64,000 nucleotides of DNA from Malania oleifera. Lineage: Eukaryota; Streptophyta; Magnoliopsida; Santalales; Ximeniaceae. Location: assembly GCF_029873635.1 (NCBI RefSeq), contig NC_080427.1:75361348-75425347 (forward strand), in the 5' to 3' direction. Shown here one piece after another: positions 50,104-61,984 of this stretch. Numbering within the stretch: the first letter of the stretch is position 1; every line of letters begins with the position of its first letter. The translations under genes were made by a program, and so were the position numbers. Under the pieces are notes generated by a model. The model searched no databases, was not told the origin of the DNA, and was given only the letters and a program-made list of their open reading frames with translations.

Positions 50104-50414
50104 TAACCAGGTTATTAGGCCTTGTAGACTTGGTTAGGCGTTAATGTGTGTACATACCAGAGCATAGGATGTCGTGAATGGGTAGAGTAGGTCAAGGGTT
50201 GTCTTGTAACTAGACAATGATTCATTGACGGTATTTTTTGTTTTTCCTGGAATGACGATTTCAGTAAAACCACGACAAACCATTGATGGTTTCGTGTCAG
50301 TGTGATAGGACAGACTTGGACCCGTGAGATTGGTAGTTAGCATGATTAGATGTCAATGATTGTGTAAATTGTATATGGCGTAGGAATTCTTACCACTTCC
50401 TATTCTATTTTCAG

Positions 50415-51242
50415 AATGGAGCCCAAGGATAACAACTTGGGTAGTGGCTTTGAGGGGATTGCGAGTGATGAGTCTCCTTTTGTGCCTTGAGGTTTGACAA
50501 GGCAGGTTATGTGGGAGATTAGGCGGAGTGTTAGGAGACATGAACGTTCTCCTACTATTGCTGGGTGTACCATCAAGAGGTTCACACGTATGCACCCTCT
50601 GACATTTTCAGAAGGACCTGATCCGATGATAACAGATGATTGGGTCGAGAAGACCAAAAGGATTCTAGAGGTCCTACACTACACAGATAAGTAAAGAGTT
50701 CACTACGCCACCTTGCAATTTTCTGGGGAGGTTGGGCGATGGTGGATTGCAGCGAGTCTGTTGGAGAAGTAGAGAGCTGGTCCCATAGAGATGACGTGGA
50801 GTCGCTTCAAGGAAGTGTTCTTTGAAAGATACTCCCAGCCTCCACACGCGATGCTAAGGCGAATGAGTTCTCTGTTCTGAAACAGGGAGATATGACGGTG
50901 TAGGGGTATGCTGCTCGGTATTTAAAGCTATCTTATTTCGCGCTGTGCTTGTTCTCGAATGAGTACAAGAAGACTCAGAGGTTCGAGAAGGGCCTGAGGA
51001 AAGACATCCGTAGATTAGTGGGTATGCTGCAGATCCGTGAGTTTTCGATTTTGGTGGATAAGGCTACTATGATCGAGACTGACATCCAGGAGGATGAGAT
51101 GGATCAAGAATCAAAGAAGAGGCCAGTGCCATCAGGTTCTAGTTAGGAATCATGGAAGAAGAAGAACATGGGCTCGGGTTTCCGCCATAATACCGAGCGT
51201 CAGAGTGCTCAGGTGCATCAGTTATGTGATCATTGTATCAGG
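50415..51242 (+). pseudogene. Decayed gag of the second Gypsy element
   Basis: The ATG at 50415 opens MEPKDNNLGSGFEGIASDES, with a stop after 25 codons where CGA has become TGA. The core continues (GCTIKRFTRMHPLTFSEGPD; TWSRFKEVFFERYS) with more stops and a frameshift near 50850, then LRKDIRRLVGMLQIREFSIL and a basic tail. The zinc knuckle is only a remnant. Pol is absent: the plus-strand similarity breaks off near 51242, where an inverted fragment starts. Confidence 0.85.
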
Positions 51243-52107
51243 TGCTACAGATAGCATAAAGCATATCTTCTAATATCTTACTCGTCCTCTGATTATACCC
51301 ATCTGACTAAGGATGGAACGTTGTGCTGAAAGATAACCGAGACCCTATAGCTTCCTACAAGCTCCTCTAAAATCATGACGTGAAACGCGGGTCTTTATCT
51401 GACACTATAGACACCGGCACACCGTGAGAACGAACTATCTCTTGAATATAAATCTCTGCCAGTCTATTAATGGAGTAGCTGATCTTGATGGTAAGGAAAT
51501 GGGTGGTCTTGGTTAAACAATCTACAATCACCCAGATTACATTTTGGAAATGCAACGCTAACGGCAGCCGTGAAAGAAAATCCATAGATATGTGATCCCT
51601 TTTCCACTTTGGAATAAAAAGTGATTGCAACTGGCTCACCGGCCTTTGGTGCTCAGCCTTTACCTGTTGACACATCAAATATTGTGCTACATACTCAGCA
51701 ATCTCCTTCTTCATACCACTCCACCAATAAGACTCTCGCAAATCCCTTACATTTTCATGCTGCCGAGATAAACTGTGTATAGAGATCTGTGAGCCTCTTC
51801 TAGGATGGTCCTTCCGATATCACCATCAGTAGGAACACATAATCTAGAACGGAACCGCAAAGCTCTGTTATCTGTAATACAAAACTCCTCTCCCTGACCA
51901 CCTTGTACTCTGACCATCACCTTTGCTAATTTTGGATCCTCTTTTGGAGTAGCTTTAACCATTTCCTACAGAGTAGGCTGTACCACTAAACTGGAAATAC
52001 ATGCTTGAGGATCACTCTTGACCAAATCTATGTCGAGTCTCTCCAGATCCATCATGATCGGATACTGAATCTCCATAGTTGCCAGCGCTGGTCCCACAAA
52101 CTTCTTG
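51243..52107 (-). pseudogene. Inverted Gypsy pol fragment (integrase)
   Basis: On the minus strand the 72-codon frame ending at 51747 (EEFCITDNRALRFRSRLCVP) is followed by MRESYWWSGMKKEIAEYVAQ, the Cys pair LMCQQVKAEHQRP and the integrase core (KRDHISMDFLSRLP; VIWVIVDCLTKTTHF; VPVSIVSDKDPRFTS) down to about 51373. Broken frames then resemble the TDG and ILEDMLYAIC blocks to 51243. It is an internal piece with no LTR. Its upstream half is interrupted at 52107 by the next element's LTR. Confidence 0.85.
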
Positions 52108-53338
52108 TGTAATAACCCCGATAATTATTGGAATTAAATAATAAAGAAAAGAGAAGGAAGAATAATTTTAAAAGGGGACACCATAGGGCCTCGTCGATGA
52201 ACGCTCTGCGTTCGTCGATAAATCGTCTGCTTGGGCTCCTTGACGAGGACGCGTTTCTCATCAATGAGAATTTACCGAGATACTATTTTTCAGGACCTGA
52301 AATTCGTCGATGAGGGCATTGTCTTCGTCAACGAACTGCCTTTATCGACTTATCGACAAGGTCACGTGGCTCGTCAGCGAGGCCACGTGGCCAACCACCT
52401 ATAAATATACAAAAACGGGGTTTTCAGTGAAAATTTTTTCTCTACCTCATTTTCTCTCTCTAGAATACGCGCCCTCTAACTGCTATCTAAATTTCTGGCT
52501 CCAATTCTTCCCGTTTCAATGATCAAAAGCTACCACGATGATCCTAGGGAGATTCTCTACAACCTAACAAGAGTGGAAATTCAATTTGAGCAGTTTGGAA
52601 ACCATCCTAAAATTAGTGTAAGTAGAGATTCAGATTGACTTACCTGGTAGGCCAACTAGAGTTAAGTGCTGCCTATGGGCCGCACAATCCTATGATCAGG
52701 GGTTAAATCATGAAATTCAGTTTATAGGGTATTATCACAATTGTTTGTATATGTATACAAATATACAGTGTAGTAACGGTTTTACTATATTATTAGAATT
52801 ATGTGTAATTAGAAAACTCAGATATACAACTGTATTTTAAACTATAATAAATGTATTCTGTATAGTATACTTGACTATCAATTTTACAATTTCAGTATTA
52901 TATCAGTATATTAAATGTGTAACTAAGTACCACACACTAGTGATAGCATATCTTCTCTTATTGAGCGTTGTCCCATCCCAGTGACTTAACATTTTTCAGG
53001 TGATCCACCTAGGCGAGCAGATCAGGCTTGTAGGTAGAGAGGTTTCTTGCGCTGCCCTTTTTGAAGGGTGAGTTTTGCTTGGGTGTTGGTTGTTTGGGTT
53101 GAACCCAAGGTTTTTTATGATGTCACTAATGTATATTTTGAGACTTTTTAGATTTCTAGTATTTTATATATTGTTTATAGTTTTATGTTTACCACTGCTT
53201 AGGAATGTAATGTGGACAGATTTTCCTCAGTGCTCCCTTGGGGCCTGAGATGTTTGTAGTAGTTAATACAAAAAAATTTGCAATATATTTTGTATCTATT
53301 AAGGAAAAAAATATGACATGAAAGAGCAGGTTGTTACA
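52108..53338 (+). repeat. 5' LTR of a third chromovirus-type Gypsy element
   Basis: It starts TGTAATAACCCCG and ends GTTGTTACA. U3 at 52190-52390 has clustered CGTCGATGA and GTCGACGAA-like words; CCTATAAATATAC follows at 52400. At 1231 bp it is shorter than the LTRs at 44116 and 48291. The closest relative is the minus-strand LTR at 61985-64000, which shares the GGGCCGCACAATCCT and AGGCGAGCAGATCAGG blocks. Confidence 0.88.
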
Positions 53339-53341
53339 GTT

Positions 53342-53353
53342 TGGTATCAAAGG
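53342..53353 (+). other. Primer-binding site, decayed tRNA-Met type
   Basis: TGGTATCAAAGG follows the LTR after three bases and differs by little from TGGTATCAGAGC. Confidence 0.8.
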
Positions 53354-53665
53354 CTAGGTTGCTAGGTTGTGTAGACCCTAGAGTGCAGTGGAAACAACAC
53401 CAGAATATAGGAAAAGGATTTGAGGTTTTTGTTCTGTGGTCTGAGTTAAGGATTTTCGTGGTGGTTTCTGTATCTTTCTTGGGGTGACGATTTTGGAAAA
53501 GCCATAGTAAACTATTGACGAGTCGTGTGTCTATGTTACAGGATTGGATTTTAAGTTAGTACCAGGGAGGGTAGTTAATAGTGAATATGAGATTTCAGTC
53601 AGAAGAAATAAATTAGATCTATGTGGGAGATAGGATCCTTATACTATGCTCTTCATCTTTTCAAG

Positions 53666-54720
53666 ATGGACCAAAGGAGAAGTGGTACAAATGCTGGAGG
53701 TGATAGAGCAGGACCCTCAAGTATAGGCGGTGGAGATACAGATGCAATATTGCATAGCATCACCCAGCAGGTGATGGCTAAGATGGCTAGGAGCACGAGG
53801 GATCATGGCTGCACGATTAAGCAGTTTATGTGAATGAAGCCTCCATCTTTTGCTGGAGAAGCTAACCTGATTGTAACTGAAAATTGGGTTCAGGACATTG
53901 AAGAGATATTGGTAGTGCTTTCATGTACAGATGAACAAAAGGTTTCATTTGCAACATTTAAACTGATCGGAGAGGCAAAACTCTGGTGGACATCAACACG
54001 ATTAATTGAGGAATAGAGGCTTGATCCCGTGCCAATGACATGGAGTCGGTTCAAGGAACTATTCTTCGAGCGATATTTCCCTGCTGTTGTTCGGAGTGCA
54101 AAGGCAACAGAATTCCCACATTTAGCTCAGGGGCAGATGAAAGTATCACAATATGCAGCATGATTTATTGAGTTGTCTCGATTTGCCCCATACTTGGCAC
54201 CAGACAAGGAGAAGAAAGCAAAGAAATTCAAGGAAGGTTTGAGGCAGAATTTGTTCGAGCACGTCATCAATTTTCAGGCTCAGACACTCGCAGGGGTGGT
54301 GGACAGAGCTACTATTATCGAGAGTGGCATGCAGAGGGGTGTCGCAGTTTAGAGTTAGAGGAAGAGGCCCACACCTCAGGATTTCCAGACGAGTTCTAGT
54401 CGGGTGCCATGGAGAGGAGACCAATATGGAGGTAGTGAGGGACAGATGATGGGGCGTAGTGGTCCTCAAGGTGGACGAACTATTCCTATTTGTCTCAGAT
54501 GTGGTCGGAGGCATCTAGGTGAATGTAGGATGGGATAGGACATCTACTATCGTTGTGGGAGACCCGGGCACAGGTCTTGGTCATATTAGGGATTGCCTGC
54601 CAAGGAACTAGCTCCTAGACCATTTCGGGGTGGTTATTAGGCATCCTGTGGAGGCCAACAGAGGAACACTACACCGGCGAGGGTCTATGTGTTGATGCCG
54701 GGGTAGTTGGAGACGTAGTT
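53666..54720 (+). pseudogene. Decayed gag of the third Gypsy element
   Basis: The ATG at 53666 opens MDQRRSGTNAGGDRAGPSSI. The gag core reads QVMAKMARSTRDHGCTIKQF, then PPSFAGEANLIVTENWVQDI, TWSRFKELFFERYFPAVV and LSRFAPYLAPDKEKKAKKF, with stops at 53831, 54014 and 54161. A zinc knuckle CLRCGRRHLGEC lies near 54490, followed by a second Cys box (YYRCGRPGHRSW). The arrangement is that of chromoviruses of the Tekay type. Confidence 0.88.
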
Positions 54721-54729
54721 ATAGGTACC

Positions 54730-57016
54730 TTTACCGCTTTTTTGTATAAAGCTATTATTTTATTTGGCACAGGTGCCACCGATTCATTAATTTAATCGGG
54801 GTATGCTAAATTGACTCGGTATGAGGCACGGTTGTTAGATGTTAAGTTGGTGGTGGCTACATCGAATAGATCAATGGTGAGGTGTGGAAAGGTACTTAGA
54901 AATTTTCCAGTGGCCATTTAGGGAAGAGTTACTGCCAGCTGATCTTATGATATTAGATATGCAGGAGTTTGATGTAATTTTGGGTATGGATTGGTTGGCA
55001 ACTAATCATGCAAGTATTGATTGTCATTGGAAAGAAGTGATTTTCACACCTCCTGGTGAGAAAGAATATATATTTCTTAGTTCATGTGTGCGCATTTTGC
55101 CACAACTTGTGTCAGCTATTCAAGCGAGGATACTAATTCAAGATGGCTGCCAGGGATTTGTTGTCTACTTAAAAGAATTTCCAAAAGAATAACTGAAACA
55201 AGCCGATATTCCTATGGTTAGAGAATTTTTAGATGTCTTTCTAGAAAAAATACCTAGTTTACCACCATACCGTGCAGTTGAATTTATCGTGGATCTTCTA
55301 CTAGGGTCAACACCGGTATCTAAAGCACCTTACTGAATGGCTTTAGCTGAGTTAAAGGAACTGAAAGATCAATTGCAAGAATTGCTAGATAAAGGATTTA
55401 TCAGGCCCAGTGTGTCGCATTGGAGAGCACCAATTCTATTCGTGAAGAAGAAAATAGGACCATGAGGATGTGTATAGATTATAGGGAAATAAATAAACTA
55501 ATAGTCAAGAATAAATATCCTCTTCCCAAGATCGACGATTTGTTTGATAAGCTCTAGGGGTCCCAGGTCTATTCTAAAATTGACATTTGGTCGAGTTACC
55601 ATCGGGTGAAAGTTAGGGTAGAAGACATTTCGAAGACAGTGTTCTGAACTATATATGGTCATTACGAGTTAATGGTGATGCCATTTGGGTTGACTAACGC
55701 ACCAGCAGTATTTATGGATTTAATGAATTAGGTGTTTCATCAGTACTTGGACCAGTTTGTTGTAGTTTTTATAAATGATATACTGGTCTACTCTAGGAGT
55801 TTGAGGAGCATGAGCATCATTTGAGGCTGGTGTTGCAGACGTTGAGAGAAAGAAAGTTGTACGAAAAATTCAAGAAATGTGAATTCTAGTTAGGGCAGGT
55901 TAAGTTTCTTGGTCATGTGATTTCCGGGGACGGCATATCAGTTGACCCGAGTAAGATAGGGATAGTGGTGAGTTGGGTAAGACCAAGGAATGTCCAAGAA
56001 GTTAGATGTTTTTTTAGGTTTGGCAAGCTACTACCAACGCTTTTTTGACGATTTCTCCAGATTATTGGGTCCGCTAACGTGACTCATGAGGAAACATGTG
56101 AGGTTTGAATGGACCGAAAACTGTAAACAGAGCTTTCAAGAGTTGAAACAGAGGTTGGTCACTGCTCCAGTGTTAGCTATTCCATCAGGAGAGGATGGGT
56201 TTGTGATATACAATGATGTTTCTCTGAAGGGACTTGGGTGCATATTAATGCAACACGGTAGGGTTATCGCATCTAGGGAGCTTAAAGAATATGAGAAGAA
56301 CTATCTTGTGCATGATTTGGAATTGGCTGCAGTGGTATACGCTTTCAAGATTTGGAGGCATTATCTGTATGGAGAAAAACGTGAAATCTTTACAAATCAC
56401 AAAAGTTTAAAGTATTTCTTCACCCAAAAAGAGCTAAATATGAGAAAAAAAAGATGGTTGGAACTTATTAAAGATTATGACTGCACTATTGGCTATCATC
56501 TAGGGAAAGCAAACGTGGTGGCTAATGCATTGAGCCGAAAGTCAGTGGGAGTAGTATTATTAGCAGTAGAGATTCAACACCCTATTCTAATGGATTTGGA
56601 GAGATTAGGCGTGGAGCTGATAAAGGATGATCACCAGTTATTCATTATTAACTTGGTGAATTAGCCTACGTTGCAAAAAAGGATTAAACCTGGCCAAAAT
56701 TTTGATCTAGAGTTAGCGGAGTTGATAGAGAAAGTGCAAAATGGACAAAAGGAGGATTTCAGCATATCAGATGACGGAGCCATGCGGTACCATTCCAGAC
56801 TATGTGTTCCAGTAGATGCCGAGATCAGGAGAACTATATTGGAGGAAGCACAAAGATCTTTATACACTGTACATCCAGGTTGTACTAAAATGTATCGGGA
56901 TCTACGAGAATCCTTTTGATGGAGTGGCATGAAGAAGGATATTGCTGAATTTGTTAAGCAGTGTTCAATGTGCCAACAGATAAAGGCTAAGCATCAAAGA
57001 CTCGTGGGGCAGTTAC
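54730..57016 (+). pseudogene. Decayed protease, RT, RNase H and integrase N-terminus
   Basis: Protease has GTGATDSLI at 54766 where the family has DTG, so the catalytic Asp is lost. LDMQEFDVILGMDWLATNHA is near 54955. [33 protein letters not shown] and INDILVYS near 55771, with the first Asp of the catalytic pair changed to Asn. RNase H and spacer form an intact 192-codon stretch (56086-56664; [20 protein letters not shown]). The integrase zinc domain (CSMCQQIKAKHQR) ends at the solo LTR inserted at 57017. Many of the stops are TGA where the family has CGA. Confidence 0.9.
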
Positions 57017-57320
57017 TGTAGAAACCCAAATAATTATCGTAATTTAATAACAGAAGTAGGAAAGAAAATTATGCATGGTCTCGTCAACGAACACGGGGGA
57101 TTCGTCGAGTACACATAAGGGGCTCATCGACGAGGACATGTCTCATCGACGAGAAGATACCAAGAAGACATATCGCAGTTCTGAATTTTGTCGATGAGGA
57201 GGGAGCATTCATCGACGAATTTCCTTTTTGACCTCGTCGACGAAGTGACGTGGCTCGTTGACAAAGGCTAGTGTATAAATAGGCCTAAAATTCAATTTTT
57301 GGACTAAATTCATGTGCAAA

Positions 57321-57321
<1 letters not shown>

Positions 57322-57384
<63 letters not shown>

Positions 57385-57390
57385 CTCAAT
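57322..57390. repeat. (CT)n microsatellite in the solo LTR
   Basis: About 60 bases of nearly pure CT lie 40 bp downstream of the LTR TATA box. Shorter CT tracts stand at the same place in the LTRs at 44397 and 48619, so this is an expanded form of a feature common to the family. Confidence 0.95.
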
Positions 57391-57729
57391 TCGTCCCTCC
57401 TCCCTTCTCTCTAAGATTTCAGCCGGATTCTCGTCGGTTCGACAATTTGAAACCACCATGACACTCTTAGGAAAGTTCTCTACAAATCTACTAGAGTGGA
57501 TGGTTGGTGGGGCTACCTTGAAATTCATTCCAAATTCAAGGTAAGGTTTTTTATTCAAAATTTGGCTTTTCTATAGTTATAGGAAATGTTGTACACGGAG
57601 AAATACTAAAGTTTTATTCTGAAAGATGTTGCTTTTAGGGTGTTGAATGAGAAACCCTGCGGGTACAGGATCAGTATATTTTAGGAGGCTTTCCAGAAGC
57701 AAGGTAAGGGAATAAACTAAAGCATAAAT

Positions 57730-59812
57730 TGTTAGCTTTACCGTGATCCCAAGAGGGGGGGTGAATTGGTATTTTTAAAATTTATCTCCTAGGTATTCCT
57801 CCTAACAGCAGTATGTTCACAAGCCTATGATCAATCTAGTGCAAATATTGTAAATATACCAGAAATTAAATAAAGCAATTTAGACAATCACACAAGCACC
57901 AGAAAGCAGTAAAGAAAGGATGACACACAGATATGTTATCGAGGTTTGGCCAACTGCCTATGTCCTCGCCTTGGCTAACTAGCACAAGGATTATCACAAT
58001 AACTTGCTCACTTAAACGGGTGGAGCAGCACCTATACAAACTAGGTCAAATTACCACAGGGCTGACCTCAACCTTTACACCAATCCTTACCAGGCTGGAT
58101 TACCGTCCCCTTAGGCCATGCCTGGAATCTCTCAGGTATACAATCAAACGACACAATATATGAGTGCTTTCACGTAAAGCAGATTTGTACCACAAATGCG
58201 CACAAACACATACACCACAGATGATTTAATAATGTAAGCTCTGTGTGGTCTAAATATTTCAACTCTCAACTATATTTTCTATCAGTGTAGTAAGTACATG
58301 AGAGTGTCAATAATAATCTGTGTACCTCAAAATATTCAATCAAATATGTTTACACATAACACCCAGCAAGCCTCAAGAATATCAATCAGAGAATATCTCA
58401 ATCACACAAATGTGTATATGCTTGGATTGCAAAATAGATAATCTTTGTTTTCGGCAAATGATATAAATACTTGTATAAATTTTACCACAAAGATTAGTGC
58501 AACAAGCACAAATATCTTTTCATAAATAGTTCAATAAATTCCACAAGATATTTGAGTAAGCTGAAATATGTTTTTGCAAACCGAAAACCAATATAAACTT
58601 CCAAGGATATTGCAATAATAATGCAACACTCAGAAGTTTTCCACAAGTCTTCTTAGAGTAGGCTTATTAGCAAAGCCTCCTAAGAAAACTTAGGTTATGC
58701 TCTCGAAGAGTACTTGATTTAAATATGCAACAAATAAGAGAGCAAACCTCTAAGCAATAATACTCAATACACTTACAAATGATTTAGATAGATGAAGAAG
58801 GTAAGCTTGAGTAGGTTTCAAAAAGAGTATGAGTAATGAGAAGCAAAAATAAGTATTTTGGCTTGAGAGAGATTTTCTTAATCTTTTTGCTAATCAGTGC
58901 TTAATCCACCAAATGAAAGAGTCTATATAGACATACTGAAAATTTTAACCGTTGGGGACCTATCAGGGATTGTTAGAAAAGATTAATGATGTTTAAATCA
59001 ATTTAACCCTGTTTTAAAATTATTAACCGCGGTAAAAATAGGAGCAACCCGAGAGGTCCGGTCGACCAGAAATAGTTCGATCGACCAGGGGTATTTTGAA
59101 CTAAGTGGTCGGTCGACCGAGGCAAGGCGATTTTCCAAATTTTCTGAGGTTCGGTCGACCGGACCTTTTTGAACTGTGTGGTTCGGTCGATCAGACCGCT
59201 GGGAATTCTCTCGAGACCCTTCGGTCGACCAGGTTGTTGGAGTACAAAGTTGGTCGGTTGACTGGGAGGTCAAAATGTTGACACCTAGGTGGTTCGATCG
59301 ACTGGGGTCAAATGAACTGTAAGGGCTCGGTTGACCAGGCCAAAGTGAACTGTGTTGGCCGGTCGACCGAAAGTGCACCAAGTGTGCATTTCGGTCCCAT
59401 ATTGATACAATAAAGCCCTATTTAAATGTCTATCACATATATGTGAAAGTGTGAGTGTCCAGAGGCACTTGGGGTCCAATTTGAAGACACCGAAAAAGTC
59501 CGGTGTCGGTCGACCGAAGGTGCACCCTAAGGTCTTTCTATGGTTCTTTCTCATTCATGGTTCGACTTGAGCTTACAAAATAAATCATGCATGTGATGTG
59601 TGTGCTTATTATAAACCAAATACCCTAATTACTATTATAGACAAATTTCACTAAGATTATTACAATTAAGATCAAGAGTTTGTCTTCAAGCTTTTGAGCT
59701 TACACGTGCCATTGATGATATGCTAGTATGAATCTGCACATAAACTAGATATTTATTAAATGCAATCGTATTTGTCATTATCAAAACTAGGGCGTGACCT
59801 ATAAGGTCAACA
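57730..59812 (-). mobile_element. Third solo LTR of the Copia-like family, nested
   Basis: It is flanked by TAAAT at 57725-57729 and 59813-59817, starts TGTTAGC and ends GGTCAACA. It is collinear with 29999-32095: both have TCCCAAGAGGGGG near the start, a TATGTTATCGAGGTT block, ACAGGGCTGACCTCAACCTT and GTGACCTATAAGGTCAAC at the end. It contains about eleven GGTCGGTCGACCGA-like words at 59050-59520. Confidence 0.92.
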
Positions 59813-60134
59813 TAAATGTTTCCATGAAAATTATTATGAAATTATTAGCAGATTTATGTTCAGGAATCATGTATTATTTATATGAATAGATTGGTAAAAA
59901 TGCATATTTGGGAAAATACTATTGTTATACAGGAAACATGGTTTTAGAAAGGAAATTACCGTTTTATTAAGTATTGTGTGGCATGAATATTATTTTTACG
60001 TAAATTACATTATGTTAAGGTAATTTTACAAGTAAAGTATGTTCAGTGATTTTCAAAAATTACAGAATAATGCAGTACCTTATGATTTTAGAATACATGA
60101 TAAATAATATATTTATTCAGATAAATATGTATGA

Positions 60135-60300
60135 AATGTTCGACACAAGGCCGTGATTGATAGCAGACACAAGGCTGTGAATTATGTATGATTTCGGCGC
60201 AAGGCCATATTTATGTATGATTTCGGCCAAGGCCGTATTTATGAATGATTTCGGAACAAGGTCATAGATATGAAAGTAATTGGTGCAAGTCTGCTTTTAT
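60135..60300. repeat. ~29-bp minisatellite inside the solo LTR
   Basis: About six copies of a unit around ATTTCGGCGCAAGGCCATAT and TTATGTATG. It is homologous to the array at 45080-45210 but with different copy number. Confidence 0.8.
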
Positions 60301-61242
60301 TTATGTTATTATAGAAAATGCTATCAATCTATTTACTTTAAACAGTATATTATCATGTACTATATGTTATCAAAATCCGGATGATAATTCAGTTCAATTT
60401 CAGGAGCACCGTACCGTAGCTATACAGATGAGATTATTACAGTTTAGACTTATGCTAACCACCCCAACAAGTAGAGGGGATGGGAGATGAATAGTCGATG
60501 TGGCTTTTAGTGTAGAGTTGTAGACGTCCACCTGGTAGTCCAGACCAGGGTGTGGCAGGCCCATCATATTTACAGACATTTTTTGACTCGGCAATGGTCG
60601 ACCAGCCATTGTCAGGTCCCGCCTTCGGGCTGCACAACCTGTCATGGGGGGTAATACATGACATCAACTAGCTATGCATCCTGGGTAAATTACAGTATTA
60701 TTAGTTATATCAGACAATTCATGAACCGTATGATTTATTAGAATTATGAAACTATATGTTTATTCAACTATGTTATGATTAGTGTTTTCTAGTATGTGAA
60801 ATGTACTATATATCTATTATAGCATTGAATATTCATGTTGCCACACAATTGTATTTAGTTTATTTTCCCTTACTGAGAGGTGTCTCACCCCAGCTTAAAT
60901 AAATTTCAGGAAACCCAGATAGACCAGCGGATCGAGGTCGCCGTTGAAGTAGTATTTATTACCCTGTTAGGAGGGTAAGTTTTTGGACTAGGTTCAGGAG
61001 GTTTTTGTTATGAGATCCTAAGTATATTTTTGATGTTTTGGGAATTGTATATAAATACAGTGTTATGGTGGATTGTAGATGACTCTGGTATTATGCATTT
61101 TATGGTTTGATGAATGTAATTTATATTTACTACTACTTAGGTTTCCAGTGTGTATGACAGGTGTGTGTCCCCATTACCCTCGGGTTCGGGTTGACTTTGT
61201 CATAAGTGATTAATTATGTAGTAGGTTAAGCAGGTTGTTATA

Positions 61243-61984
61243 GTTGCAGCCACTCTTTATTCTAGAGTGGAAATGGGATCACGTGTCTATGAATTTTGTT
61301 ATTGGGTTACCACCAGTGCGACTAGGCTTGAAAGTTATTTGGGTAATCGTTGATCATTTGCCAAAGACTGCTCATTTCATCTCAATTAAAGTTAGCCATT
61401 CCGTAGACAAACTAGCAAAAATATATGTTCATGAAATAGTTTGAGTTCATGGTGTACCTGTATCCATGGTTTCAGACCGAGATCCTCAATTTACTTCATG
61501 ATTTTGGAAAAAATTTCAAGAGGTTATGGGAACACAGTTAGCATTCAGCACTGCTTTTCACCCTCTGACGGATGGTCAAACTGAGAGGACGATCCAGACA
61601 TTAGACGATATGCTTCATGCATGCTAGCTAGATTTTGGGGGTAGCTGGACCCAGTTTATGTCGTTGGTTGAGTTTGCTTATAATAATAGCTATCAAGCCA
61701 GCATCGGCATGACACCTTACGAGGTGCTGTATGGTAGGAGCTGTCATTCTCCTCTTTTCTGGAATGAAGTAGGAGAGAGGCAAGTTTTGGGTCTGGAGAT
61801 GGTACAATAGGCGTATAATAAAGTCTGATTAATTAAAGAAAGAATCAATACAACTCAAAGTTGGCAGAAGAGCTACACAGACACTCGCCGTCGGGAATTA
61901 GAATTTGATGTGGGGGATCGGGTATTCTTGAAGGTAGCTCCTCTGAGAGGGGTTATGAGATTTTCGAAGAAGGGCAAGTTGAGC
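61243..61984 (+). pseudogene. Integrase core of the third Gypsy element, second half
   Basis: It continues the frame broken at 57016: EWKWDHVSMNFVIGLPPV, VIWVIVDHLPKTAHFISIK, VPVSMVSDRDPQFTS, HPLTDGQTERTIQTLDDML and FAYNNSYQASIGMTPYEVLY carry the D-D-E type core. The C-terminal part reaches the GKLS word of the chromodomain-proximal region, where the minus-strand LTR starts at 61985. Stops at 61441, 61499 and 61829 fit CGA-to-TGA changes. Confidence 0.88.

Larger units (their letters stand above)
57017..61242 (+). mobile_element. Solo LTR inserted in the integrase, itself interrupted
   Basis: It starts TGTAGAAACCC and ends GTTATA (from GTTACA). Flanks are GTTAC (57012-57016) and GTTGC (61243-61247), a one-base-decayed duplication. 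The integrase frame runs on directly when it is removed. It is the same subfamily as 44116-46138, with GTCGACGAA-like words at 57080-57270, GTATAAATAGG at 57272 and a long CT repeat. Without the nested element at 57730-59812 it is about 2.1 kb. Confidence 0.9.

Noticed and set aside
50494-50694. Separate small gene starting MTRQVMWEIRRSVRRHERS
   Set aside because: It is an internal part of the decayed gag, opened by an internal ATG after a stop.
57310-57558. Open frames of Leu-Ser or Arg-Glu repeats
   Set aside because: They are translations of the (CT)n microsatellite in an LTR.
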